The notes beneath the pieces were generated by a model. That model was given only the letters and a program-made list of their open reading frames with translations. It made no database searches and had not been told where the DNA came from. This document shows positions 33,417-41,290 of a DNA stretch of 64,000 nt, piece by piece; position 1 is the stretch's first letter; the number at the start of each line of letters is the position of its first letter. Both the position numbers and the translations under genes were made by a program. Source of the DNA: Rhodovarius crocodyli (GTDB lineage: Bacteria; Pseudomonadota; Alphaproteobacteria; Acetobacterales; Acetobacteraceae). Location: NCBI RefSeq assembly GCF_004005855.1, contig NZ_SACL01000013.1, positions 17,531 through 81,530 on the forward strand, given 5' to 3'.

Positions 33417-34883
33417 TCATACCAGGCTGGCCGTCTCGGCGGGTGCGGTTTCGCGGCCGGTGCCCATCAGGGTCACGATGCGGCGTCCGGTCAGGTCCTG
33501 GCGGATGACGATGGCGCCCTGTTCCTCGATGAAGCCCAGCACGCGCCGCGCGCGGCCGAGCGAGCGGCTGCCATAGGCCTCGGCGATGGCTTCGTCTGAG
33601 GGGCAAGGCGCACCGTCGAGCGCGGCGCGGGCCAGGAGGAGGTAGACGCTGCGGGTTTCCTCCGGCAGGGCCGCGGCCTGGGCCTGGACGGCGGGCCATT
33701 CCTCGCGTTCTTCCTCGCCGGGGCCGAAGCCCGCGCGCAGCATGGCCAGGATCTGGCGGAAGGCGCTGGGGTCAGGGATCTTGCTGCCCAGCCCCTGGAT
33801 GCGGCAGCGCAGCAGCATGTCCTGATACAGCGCCGTGACGGGGCGGTAGGCCGCATCGGGCTCGGCCATCACCACGCGGGCGATGTCCTCCCATTCCTGC
33901 CGCAGGGCGCGGGTTTCCTCGGGGGTGGGCGGGGGCGGCTGCAGGATGGGCGCGGGGCGGGCGGCGGCCAGCTGCGCCAGGATGTCGGCCGGCGGCGGGG
34001 GCGGCAGGCGGCGGGCGCGGGCGGGCAGCTCGTCGGGCTCGGGCGGGGTCAGGATCAGGTCGCGGGCGTCCGCCTCCGGCAGCGGCATCAGCTTGGGCGA
34101 GACACCGAGGCTGCGGGTTTCCACCTCGCCCACCAGCACCTCCTGCGGGCGGCGGCACAGGGCGGGGCCGAGGGCCATGAAATGGCCGCGCTGCAGGTCG
34201 CGGAACATCTCGGCCTGGCGGCGTTCCATGCCCAGCAGGTCGGCCGCGCGCTGCATGTCGATGTCGAGGAAGGTGCGGCCCATCAGGAAGTTGCTGGCCT
34301 CGGCCGCCACGTTCTTGGCGAGCTTGGCCAGGCGCTGGGTGGCGATGACGCCCGCGAGGCCGCGCTTACGCCCGCGGCACATCAGGTTGGTCATGGCCGC
34401 CAGCGAGACCTTGCGCGCATCGTCCGAGACCTCGCCGGAGGCGGAAGGCGCGAACAGCTGCGCCTCGTCCACCACCACGAGCATGGGGGTCCAGTATTCG
34501 CGCTCCGCGTCGAACAGCCCGCCCAGGAAGGCGGCGGCGCGGCGCATCTGGTTCTCGATGTCCACGCCTTCCAGGTTCAGGATGACCGGCACGCGATGGC
34601 GGCGCACGCGGTCGCCGGCCAGTTGCAGCCCCTGTTCGGAATGCTCGGCGGCGTCGATCACCAGATGGCCGAACTTCTCCGACAGCGAGACATAGTCGCC
34701 CTCGGGGTCGATGATGGCCTGCTGCACCCAGGCGGCGGATTTCTCCAGCAGGCGGCGCAGCAGGTGGGATTTGCCGCAGCCGCTGTTGCCCTGCACCAGC
34801 AGGCGGGTGGCCAGCAGTTCCTCCAGGTCCATCGCGGCGGGCCGCCCGCCCGAACTGGTTCCCAGATCAATATGCACCGTCAT
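33417..34883 (-). CDS. HerA-like P-loop ATPase
   Basis: A 488-residue ATPase of the HerA/FtsK-type fold (DUF87-like). Walker A is GNSGCGKSH (residues 32-40) and Walker B MLVVVDEAQLF (Asp139, Glu140). GVIATQRLAKLAKNVAAEASNFLMGRTFLDID holds the sensor and arginine-finger-like region. The second half is proline-rich (ARRLPPPPPADIL, about residues 290-300), then helical with a possible winged-helix end. No NurA nuclease gene is adjacent, so the classical HerA-NurA end-resection pair is absent. Its neighbours are a repeat and epmA, giving no functional clue. Confidence 0.82.
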   Translation of the reverse strand: MTVHIDLGTSSGGRPAAMDLEELLATRLLVQGNSGCGKSHLLRRLLEKSAAWVQQAIIDPEGDYVSLSEKFGHLVIDAAEHSEQGLQLAGDRVRRHRVPVILNLEGVDIENQMRRAAAFLGGLFDAEREYWTPMLVVVDEAQLFAPSASGEVSDDARKVSLAAMTNLMCRGRKRGLAGVIATQRLAKLAKNVAAEASNFLMGRTFLDIDMQRAADLLGMERRQAEMFRDLQRGHFMALGPALCRRPQEVLVGEVETRSLGVSPKLMPLPEADARDLILTPPEPDELPARARRLPPPPPADILAQLAAARPAPILQPPPPTPEETRALRQEWEDIARVVMAEPDAAYRPVTALYQDMLLRCRIQGLGSKIPDPSAFRQILAMLRAGFGPGEEEREEWPAVQAQAAALPEETRSVYLLLARAALDGAPCPSDEAIAEAYGSRSLGRARRVLGFIEEQGAIVIRQDLTGRRIVTLMGTGRETAPAETASLV

Positions 34884-34929
34884 GGGCGCATCATAGCTGC
34901 GGGGGCGCGCGGGCGCATCAACCGGCGCG

Positions 34930-35961
34930 TCATGACTGGCCCGCCCAAGGGAGCCATTGCACGTCGGAAATGCGCTTTGCCCCGCTGACCAGCATGGCCA
35001 AGCGGTCGAACCCCATGGCGATGCCCGAGGTCGGCGGCATGCCGTGCTCCAGCGCGGCCAGGAAATCCTCGTCCACCGGCCAGGCGGACAGGGCGCCGTG
35101 CTGGCGCTCGCGCTCGGCCATGTCGAAGACGAGGCGCGCGCGCTGCTCGGCGGGGTCGGTCAGTTCCTCGAAGGCATTGGCCAGTTCCAGCCCGTCCACA
35201 TACAGCTCGAATCGCAGGGCCGCGCGGGGGTCCGCGCCGTCACGCCGGGCGAGCGCCGCCTGGGGCGTGGGCCAATGGGTCAGGAAGGTGGGGTGGGCGC
35301 CCAGCGCCGGGTCGATCCGCTCCAGCAACAGGCGGAAGAAGGCGCTTTCCCAATCCTCGTCGGCCGGGCCGGTCAGGCCGCGCGCGGCCGCGGCCCCGAT
35401 CAGCGCCGCCGCGTCCCCCGTGCCGTCCGGGCGGATGGTGGCCAGGATGTCGAGACCGTCCACATAGCGGTCGAAGGCCTCGGCCATGGTCAGGCGGGTG
35501 AAGGGCGCGGCGGGGCATGCGGGCCATACGGCGCGCAGGAAGGCCTCGGTCTCATCCATCAGCGACACCATGGAGGCGCCGGGGCGATACCATTCCAGCA
35601 TGGTGAATTCGGGGGCGTGGCGGTGGCTGGCCTCGCCGTTGCGCCACACGCGCGCCAGCTCGAACACGGGCCCCGCGCCACCTACCAGCAGGCGCTTGAT
35701 GGCCAGCTCCGGGCTGGTGCGCAGGAACAGCCGGCGTTCCTCCCCCTGCCCCAGATGCGGCATGAAGCGGCTCTCGAAGGCCATCAGGTGCACCTCCGCC
35801 CCCGGGCTCGGCACCAGGGCGGGGGTCTCGACCTCAAGATATCCATGGCCGGTGAAGAAGGCACGGGTGGCGGCCGCCAGGGCTGCCCGGGCGCGCAGGA
35901 AGGGCATGCGCGCGGCCAGGCGCTCGGGGTGCCACACAGGGGAGATTTGCGGGTTCGCCAT
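34930..35961 (-). CDS. epmA: Elongation factor P lysine-ligase EpmA (GenX/PoxA)
   Basis: A 343-residue class II lysyl-tRNA-synthetase paralogue without the anticodon-binding domain, which attaches beta-lysine to EF-P. Motif 2 is RVWRNGEASHRHAPEFTMLEWYRPG and motif 3 GIAMGFDRLAMLVSG. AFFTGHGYLEVETPALVPSPGAEVHL is motif 1. Start ATG 35961 (MANPQ); a GTG nine bases upstream is possible. It is head-to-head with epmB (37 bp apart), so both halves of the EF-P modification pathway share one promoter region. The EF-P gene itself is not in the window. Confidence 0.92.
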   Translation of the reverse strand: MANPQISPVWHPERLAARMPFLRARAALAAATRAFFTGHGYLEVETPALVPSPGAEVHLMAFESRFMPHLGQGEERRLFLRTSPELAIKRLLVGGAGPVFELARVWRNGEASHRHAPEFTMLEWYRPGASMVSLMDETEAFLRAVWPACPAAPFTRLTMAEAFDRYVDGLDILATIRPDGTGDAAALIGAAAARGLTGPADEDWESAFFRLLLERIDPALGAHPTFLTHWPTPQAALARRDGADPRAALRFELYVDGLELANAFEELTDPAEQRARLVFDMAERERQHGALSAWPVDEDFLAALEHGMPPTSGIAMGFDRLAMLVSGAKRISDVQWLPWAGQS

Positions 35962-35998
35962 TGCGCGCACGGCTTAGCGCGAGTAACGCCCCCGCACC

Positions 35999-36982
35999 AT
36001 GTCCCGCACCCTGCGCACGCCGGAAGACCTGCTGGCCGAGCGGCTCGTCCCGCCCGATGCCATGGCGGATCTGCGCGCCTTGTCCGGCCGCTATGCCATT
36101 TCGGTGACACCCGCGGTGCAGGCCCGCATCCAGGCGCCGCAGGACCCGGTCGCCCGCCAGTACATCCCCGACGGCGCGGAATTGCTGACCGCCCCGCATG
36201 AGCTGGACGACCCGACCGCCGACGCCCCCTTCACGCCCATCAAGGGCGTGGTGCGGCGCTATCCCGATCGGGCGCTGCTGAAGCCGCTGCTGGCCTGCCC
36301 GGTCTACTGCCGCTTCTGCTTCCGGCGCGAACATGTGGGCCCCGATGGCGGGTTGCTGAGCGAGGCGGAGCTGGAGGCGGCGCTGGGCTGGTTCGCCGCC
36401 AATACCGACATCCGCGAGGCGATCCTGACCGGCGGCGACCCGCTGATGCTCTCGCCGCGCCGGCTGGGCCATATGCTCGATAGGCTGGAGGCCCTGCCCC
36501 ATATCGAGCTGCTGCGCATCCACAGCCGGGTGCCGGTGGCCGACCCCGCGCGGATCAACCCCGCCATGCTGGCGGTGCTGCGGCGGGAAAAGCCGCTTTA
36601 CCTCTGCGTCCATGCCAACCACGCCCAGGAATTCGGACCGGAGGCGAATGGCGCGCTGCGCGGGTTGACGGAGGCCGGCGTGACCCTGCTCGGCCAGTCG
36701 GTACTGCTGGCCGGGGTGAATGACAGCGTGGAGGCGCTGGAAGCCCTGTTCCGCGAAATGCTGCGCCACCGGATCAAGCCCTATTACCTGCACGCGCTGG
36801 ACCCCGCCCAGGGGACCAGCCATTTCGCGGTGCCCGATGATCGGGCCCTGGCCATGCTGCGGGCACTGCGCGGCCGCATCACCGGCCTCGCTTGGCCCAA
36901 CTTCGTGCGCGAGAGCACGGGCGGCGCCGGCAAGAAGCCGCTGGGGCCCAGCTGGGAGCCCGGCTCCGAGGATTTCCGGTAG
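35999..36982 (+). CDS. epmB: EF-P beta-lysylation protein EpmB (radical SAM lysine 2,3-aminomutase)
   Basis: A 327-residue radical SAM enzyme. The 4Fe-4S cluster motif is CPVYCRFCFRR (Cys100, Cys104, Cys107). ILTGGDPLML and LLRIHSRVPVADPARI are typical of lysine 2,3-aminomutases, and the PLP-binding Lys is expected in GGAGKKP near the C-terminus. It makes (R)-beta-lysine for EpmA. It lacks the extended C-terminal oligomerisation part of clostridial aminomutases, as EpmB does. Divergent from epmA, and 81 bp upstream of oxyR on the same strand. Confidence 0.93.
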   Translation: MSRTLRTPEDLLAERLVPPDAMADLRALSGRYAISVTPAVQARIQAPQDPVARQYIPDGAELLTAPHELDDPTADAPFTPIKGVVRRYPDRALLKPLLACPVYCRFCFRREHVGPDGGLLSEAELEAALGWFAANTDIREAILTGGDPLMLSPRRLGHMLDRLEALPHIELLRIHSRVPVADPARINPAMLAVLRREKPLYLCVHANHAQEFGPEANGALRGLTEAGVTLLGQSVLLAGVNDSVEALEALFREMLRHRIKPYYLHALDPAQGTSHFAVPDDRALAMLRALRGRITGLAWPNFVRESTGGAGKKPLGPSWEPGSEDFR

Positions 36983-37063
36983 AATCGTTTCGCACACAAC
37001 CGGTGCACTACCGCGACTGCATGCCTTGGCGTACACTCTCGATCATGTGAGGGAGATGTCAGC

Positions 37064-38014
37064 GTGAACGTGTCCGGCCTGTCGCTTCGCGACCTCGAAT
37101 ACGTCGTGGCTGTCGCCGAGAATCTGCATTTCGGCCGCGCCGCGCTGTCCTGCTCGGTCAGCCAGCCCACCCTCTCGGCCCAGATCCGCAAGCTGGAGGA
37201 TTGGCTGGGCTTCGACATCTTCGAGCGCGCGCCCCGACAGGTGCTGGTGACGGAGCGCGGCCAGCATGTGGTGGCGCAGGCCCGGATCATCCTGGGGGAG
37301 AGCCGGCGCCTGCTGGAGCTGGCCCAGGCCGGCGGGGAACCGCTCTCGGGCACCTTCCGCCTCGGCGTCATCTCCACCCTCGGCCCCTATCTGCTGCCGC
37401 TGCTGCTGAAGCCGCTGCGCGAGGCCTATCCGAAGCTGCGGCTGCTGCTGACGGAGGGGCTGACCTGGCCGCTGCTGACCCAGCTGGAACAGGGGCAGCT
37501 GGATGCCGTGCTGGCCTCGGGCGCGGTCAAGGAATCGGACCTGACGGAACTGCCCGTCTTCTTCGAGGAATTCGTCCTGGCCGTACCGCGCGACCATGCG
37601 CTGGCGACGGTCGAGAGCGTCTCGGCCGCCGATATCAAGGCGGAGGAGCTGATCCTGCTGAACGAGGGCCACTGCCTGCGCGACCAGATGCTGCATGTGT
37701 GCCCGGCGCGCGAGCGCGGCGTGAGGCCGGGAGACCCGCTGCAGGCCTCGGGGCTTGAGACGCTGCGCCAGATGGTGGGGGCGGGAATCGGCTGTTCCCT
37801 GCTGCCGCGCCTCTCTGTCGCGGTGGGGGCGCTGCTGGACGACATGGTGGCGTATCGGCGGCTGCAGGCCGATGTGGAACCGGGCCGCACGCTGTCGCTG
37901 TTCCACCGGCAGAGCTTCGGCCGGATCCGCGACGTGCGGCTGCTGCGGGAGGCGATCCGCAGCGCGCTAGAACCCACGGGGCTCGTTCGGCTGCCGGCAC
38001 GTACCGGCGTGTAA
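37064..38014 (+). CDS. oxyR: Hydrogen-peroxide-sensing LysR regulator OxyR
   Basis: A 316-residue LysR regulator. The helix-turn-helix is at residues 20-45 (FGRAALSCSVSQPTLSAQIRKLE). The peroxide-sensing disulfide pair is present: Cys204 in GHCLRDQ and Cys213, nine residues apart as in E. coli Cys199/Cys208. Oxidised OxyR activates katG, ahpC and similar genes, but none is adjacent here. Start is GTG 37064 with GGGAGAT upstream. An extra Cys30 lies inside the DNA-binding region. It may be co-transcribed with epmB. Confidence 0.9.
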   Translation: MNVSGLSLRDLEYVVAVAENLHFGRAALSCSVSQPTLSAQIRKLEDWLGFDIFERAPRQVLVTERGQHVVAQARIILGESRRLLELAQAGGEPLSGTFRLGVISTLGPYLLPLLLKPLREAYPKLRLLLTEGLTWPLLTQLEQGQLDAVLASGAVKESDLTELPVFFEEFVLAVPRDHALATVESVSAADIKAEELILLNEGHCLRDQMLHVCPARERGVRPGDPLQASGLETLRQMVGAGIGCSLLPRLSVAVGALLDDMVAYRRLQADVEPGRTLSLFHRQSFGRIRDVRLLREAIRSALEPTGLVRLPARTGV

Positions 38015-38066
38015 CAGGCGCCCGCGCCCATTCGACAGCGGCCGCGCCTGCACCTATGATCGTTGC

Positions 38067-38405
38067 ATGATCCGCGCCCTGCCCCTGCTTCTGCTCCTCG
38101 CCGCCTGCGCCAGCCCGAATTTCGCCGCTTCAGGCGGCTCCGGGGACGTCGGCAGCACCAACCGCGACCGCGCCGCCTATCAGGCCAGCTGCCGCGACCA
38201 GGCGAATCGGGTGCTGGAGCGCCAGGACCGCGGGCAGCTGATGCGCGAGGACGAGCGCACGCTGCGCGGCGGCACGGATGCGGGCAATTTCGGCATCCGC
38301 AGCAACCTCGACCAGCTGGGGCGCCAGTATCGCCGCGACCAGCTGATGACCGAGTGCATGCGCCAGGGCGCGCCGACCGTTCCCGATCGCGCGGCCCGGC
38401 AGTAA
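38067..38405 (+). CDS. Small lipoprotein of unknown function
   Basis: A 112-residue protein with a lipoprotein signal: MIRALPLLLLLAAC, where Leu-Ala-Ala-Cys is the lipobox and Cys14 would be lipidated. The mature part is polar and charged, with two further Cys (in ASCRDQ and TECMRQ) that could form a disulfide. Asp is absent at +2, so outer-membrane sorting is expected if Lol rules apply. No named family recognised. It converges with a small membrane-protein gene, with 7 bp between stops. Confidence 0.7.
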   Translation: MIRALPLLLLLAACASPNFAASGGSGDVGSTNRDRAAYQASCRDQANRVLERQDRGQLMREDERTLRGGTDAGNFGIRSNLDQLGRQYRRDQLMTECMRQGAPTVPDRAARQ

Positions 38406-38412
38406 CGGCGGC

Positions 38413-38625
38413 CTAGGACAGCCCGTGCTGGTCGCGGCCGCGCTCAAGCAGCCGCAGGCCCAGCACCAAAGCCAGACCAGCGCCTGCCGCCGTCAGGGCG
38501 GCATAGGTCGGTGAGATGCGCCCGGGCGTCAGCCCGTCCGTCATCATCACGGCCACCACCATCAGGATCAGTGAAAGCCCGGTGCCCACCAGGGCCAGGC
38601 CGATGCGCTGCAACATGGCAATCAT
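38413..38625 (-). CDS. Small two-helix membrane protein
   Basis: About 70 residues with two hydrophobic helices: LQRIGLALVGTGLSLILMVVAVMM and TYAALTAAGAGLALVLGLRLL. The end is charged (ERGRDQHGLS). The start is uncertain: ATG 38625, or ATG 38616, which has AAAGG nine bases upstream and is the better-spaced choice. Function unknown. It shares an AT-poor gap with the amino-acid binding protein gene, which includes a GGCGGC-AGGAA-GCCGCC hairpin at 38654-38670. Confidence 0.55.
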   Translation of the reverse strand: MIAMLQRIGLALVGTGLSLILMVVAVMMTDGLTPGRISPTYAALTAAGAGLALVLGLRLLERGRDQHGLS

Positions 38626-38763
38626 CCTTTCGACCTGCACCTTGATGGGGCGAGGCGGCAGGAAGCCGCCCGGGAAAAGGCGATTTCATGGCATTGCGCC
38701 TTGCAAGCGCCTCCACGATCATGACACTCAGTTCACGGAATTCGTTACCGGGGGATGCCACAC

Positions 38764-39618
38764 ATGAAGCGCCTGCTGCTGGCGGCGGCCTTTGCCGCCC
38801 TGCCTTTCCTCTCGCCCGATGCCCGGGCGCAGTCCGCCCCGGCCCAGCCGCCGCTGCGCTGCGCGGTCGACGGCACCTTCGCCCCCCATGCCTTCCCCGC
38901 CCTGTCGGGCGGCGTGCAGGGCTTCCAGATCGACCTGTTCCGCGAAGTGGCCCGCCGCATGGGTCGCGAGCTGCAGATCGACAGCGCCAGCTTCGCCGGG
39001 CTGATCCCGGCCATGAACGCCGGCCGCTATGATTTCCTCTGCGCCCCCGTGACCGTGACGCGTGAGCGCGCGGAACAGCTGCTGTTCACCGAGGGCTATC
39101 TGTGGACCGAGCTGCAGTTCGGCATCCGCCGCGGCAGCCAGCCCATCCGCACCGAGGAAGACCTGCGGGGCGCCACCATCTCGGTCAACAAGGGCACGCC
39201 CTATGAGAACTGGGTGAACGCGAACCGTGAGCGCCTGAACCTGACGCCGCTGGTGTTCGACAGCCAGGCCGACGCCGCCCAGGCCGTGATCCAGGGCCGC
39301 GCGCGCGCCAACCTCGCGGGCAACACCGTGGTCCGCTACACCGCCAGCCGCAGCCCGCAATATGTGGCCGATTTCGTGCTGCCGGGCAGCCGCCTGCACT
39401 GGGGCAGCCCCTTCCCCCGCGAAGCCACCGCGCTGCGTCGCCAGGTCGAGGACGTGCTGGCCTGCATGAAGCGCGACGGCACCGTGGCCCGCCTGTCGGA
39501 GCGCTGGTTCGGCAACCGCCCGGGCCCCGACCAGGCCGAGAACATCGTGTTCCCCGGCTATGGCCCGCCCGACATGCCGGGCTATGACCCCACCCCGCAG
39601 AACCCGACCTGCAACTGA
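38764..39618 (+). CDS. Polar amino acid ABC transporter substrate-binding protein
   Basis: A 284-residue periplasmic binding protein of the SBP_bac_3 family. The signal peptide is MKRLLLAAAFAALPFLSPDARAQ (cleavage near residue 22). The core has LRCAVDGTFAPHAF, GFQIDLFREVARRMG and FLCAPVTVTRERAEQLLFTEGY, as in polar amino acid binders. Start ATG 38764 is preferred over the ATG nine bases earlier because GGGGGA is better spaced. It heads an operon with two permeases. The end is separated from the first permease by a strong hairpin. Confidence 0.9.
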   Translation: MKRLLLAAAFAALPFLSPDARAQSAPAQPPLRCAVDGTFAPHAFPALSGGVQGFQIDLFREVARRMGRELQIDSASFAGLIPAMNAGRYDFLCAPVTVTRERAEQLLFTEGYLWTELQFGIRRGSQPIRTEEDLRGATISVNKGTPYENWVNANRERLNLTPLVFDSQADAAQAVIQGRARANLAGNTVVRYTASRSPQYVADFVLPGSRLHWGSPFPREATALRRQVEDVLACMKRDGTVARLSERWFGNRPGPDQAENIVFPGYGPPDMPGYDPTPQNPTCN

Positions 39619-39626
39619 GGTATCCA

Positions 39627-39648
39627 GGGGCGCCGGAGACGGCGCCCC
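39627..39648 (+). terminator. Intra-operon hairpin after the binding-protein gene
   Basis: GGGGCGCC and GGCGCCCC form a perfect 8-bp stem around the 6-base loop GGAGAC, nine bases after the binding-protein stop. There is no T-run. In ABC operons such hairpins stabilise the binding-protein mRNA or partly terminate, giving excess binding protein over permeases. The loop GGAG is 18 bp before the permease ATG, which otherwise has no clear Shine-Dalgarno. Confidence 0.6.
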
Positions 39649-39658
39649 GATCGTTTAG

Positions 39659-40339
39659 ATGACCAATCTCGACCGCTTCCTCGACAATTTCTTCAATGCC
39701 CGGATCGCGGCGCAATGGGCGCCCAAGATCCTGGACGGCATGGGCGTGACCGTGCTGCTGGCGGCCGCCGTCATCGTGGCGGGGCTCGCCTTCGGGCTCG
39801 GCCTCGCGGTGCTGCGCGCCATGGGCATCCGCCCGCTGAACTGGCTGATCATCTTCATCGTGGACCTGTTCCGCGCCCTGCCGCCGCTGGTCGTGATCGT
39901 GCTCCTCTTCTTCGGGCTGCCGGCGCTGGATATCCAGCTGGACGGCTTCTGGGCCGCCTGGCTTGCCCTGTCGCTGATCCTCGCCGCCTTCTCCGAGGAG
40001 ATCTTCTGGGCCGGCATCACCTCCGTGCCCAAGGGGCAGTGGGAGGCAGCGCGCTCCATGGGGCTCGGCTTCCTCGTCACCTTCTTCCTGGTGATCCTGC
40101 CCCAGGCCATCCGCATGGTGGTGCCGCCGCTGGTCAACCGCACCATCGCCATCACCAAGGGAACAGCACTCGCCTCCGTCGTCGCGGTGCCCGAGATCCT
40201 GGGGGCCGCGCAATCGGCGGTTTCTCATTCCTTCAACGCGACGCCGTTGACCATGGCGGCCGCGGCCTATCTGGCGCTGTTCATCCCCGTGGTCATCGCC
40301 GGCCGCTGGGTCGAAACCCGCTTCGCCTGGAAGCGCTGA
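39659..40339 (+). CDS. Amino acid ABC transporter permease (HisM/GltJ family)
   Basis: A 226-residue inner-membrane permease with about five membrane spans. It contains the His/Glu/Gln-type permease domain and the EAA loop EAARSMGLGFLVTFFLVILPQAIRMVVPPLVN, which docks with the ATPase. GMGVTVLLAAAVIVAGLAFGLGLAVLRAMG is the first span. It pairs with the next gene to make a heterodimer. The ATPase normally following this pair is absent. Confidence 0.9.
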   Translation: MTNLDRFLDNFFNARIAAQWAPKILDGMGVTVLLAAAVIVAGLAFGLGLAVLRAMGIRPLNWLIIFIVDLFRALPPLVVIVLLFFGLPALDIQLDGFWAAWLALSLILAAFSEEIFWAGITSVPKGQWEAARSMGLGFLVTFFLVILPQAIRMVVPPLVNRTIAITKGTALASVVAVPEILGAAQSAVSHSFNATPLTMAAAAYLALFIPVVIAGRWVETRFAWKR

Positions 40340-40342
40340 GCC

Positions 40343-41017
40343 ATGGACGATTTCCTCCTCAACTTCTTCTCGCTCGACATCCTGCGCGAGGCCTCGCCCA
40401 TCCTGATCGACGGGCTGATCAGCACGCTGCTGCTCTCGGCGCTGGTGGTGCCGATCGGCATCGTGGGCGGCATCATCCTGGGTGTGGCCTCGACCATCCG
40501 GAACCCCTGGCTGCGCTATCCCATCGCGGCCTGGGTGGACCTGTTCCGCGCCCTGCCGCCGCTGGTGCTGCTGGTCTTCGTCTATGCCGGGCTGCCCTTC
40601 GCGGGCATCGAGGTGAATGCCTGGCAGGCGGTGGCCATCGGCTTCTTCCTGAACACCGGTGCCTATTACGGCGAGATCATCCGCGCGGGCATCGAAAGCG
40701 TGCCGGCCGGCCAGAGCGAGGCCGCGCGGGCCATCGGCCTGTCCCGCTTCCAGACCATGCGGCTGGTGGTGCTGCCCCAGGCGATCCGCAACGTGCTGCC
40801 GGACCTCGTCTCCAACACGCTGGAGGTGGTGAAGCTCACCTCCATCGCCAGCGTGGTGGCGCTGCCGGAACTGCTGTTCCAGGCCCGCCAGGCGCAGAGC
40901 GTGACCTATAACGCGACGCCCATCATGGCGGCCGCCATCGCCTATTTCATCCTGCTATGGCCGGTGGTGCGGCTGCTGTCTCGGCTGGAGAACAAGCAGC
41001 TGGCCGGGCGGCGGTAG
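40343..41017 (+). CDS. Amino acid ABC transporter permease (HisM/GltK family)
   Basis: A 224-residue partner permease, three bases downstream of the first. The EAA loop is clear: EAARAIGLSRFQTMRLVVLPQAIRNVLPDLVSN. The N-terminal spans include LISTLLLSALVVPIGIVGGIILGV. It is the last gene of the operon, and no ATP-binding gene follows; the repeat at 41.02 kb begins at once. The transporter must borrow an ATPase encoded elsewhere. Confidence 0.9.
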   Translation: MDDFLLNFFSLDILREASPILIDGLISTLLLSALVVPIGIVGGIILGVASTIRNPWLRYPIAAWVDLFRALPPLVLLVFVYAGLPFAGIEVNAWQAVAIGFFLNTGAYYGEIIRAGIESVPAGQSEAARAIGLSRFQTMRLVVLPQAIRNVLPDLVSNTLEVVKLTSIASVVALPELLFQARQAQSVTYNATPIMAAAIAYFILLWPVVRLLSRLENKQLAGRR

Positions 41018-41020
41018 GCT

Positions 41021-41290
41021 GGGGCTCTGGCCCCCAAGGAGGGAAAGGCTGGGGCTCTGCCCCAGGCCCCGGCAAGGGGCGCCGCCCCTTGCATCCCCGC
41101 CAGGACCGTAGCGGCCCTGGACCCCGGGGAGTTGGCACACAATCCTGATAGGTTTTTGATTTTAATAATATAAATGACGACAAACTGTCGAAGGTAAGGC
41201 GCCAAACCGATTTCAGGTCCAGGAGATATTATCTCCTGGCGGGGAGCCGAGGGGCGGCGCCCCTCGGTGGGGGTTCGGGGGCGAAGCCCC
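41021..41290. repeat. Composite hairpin repeat with AT-rich core, copy 1
   Basis: Left part: GGGGC-TCT-GCCCC hairpins (41021-41063), then a 63-bp block 41073-41135 that matches 63786-63848 at 60 of 63 positions. That block holds hairpins CAAGGGGC-GCC-GCCCCTTG and CCAGGACCG-TAG-CGGCCCTGG (one mismatch). Then a 63-bp AT-rich core unlike the other copy (41136-41198). Right part: GCGCCAAAC (41199-41207), five variable bases, TCAGGTCC and a perfect 21-bp palindrome at 41219-41239 (arms CCAGGAGATA/TATCTCCTGG). GC-rich hairpins follow to about 41290 and encode the end of the LysR gene. Confidence 0.85.

Noticed and set aside
33417..34883. HerA-NurA or HerA-SIR2 type defence system
   Set aside because: No nuclease, SIR2 or other effector gene is adjacent; flanks are a repeat and epmA. 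The ATPase alone is not enough.
41136..41198. Small AT-rich open frame or toxin gene in the repeat core
   Set aside because: The core has no start with a ribosome site and no frame of useful length. The other copy has different sequence with no shared reading frame.
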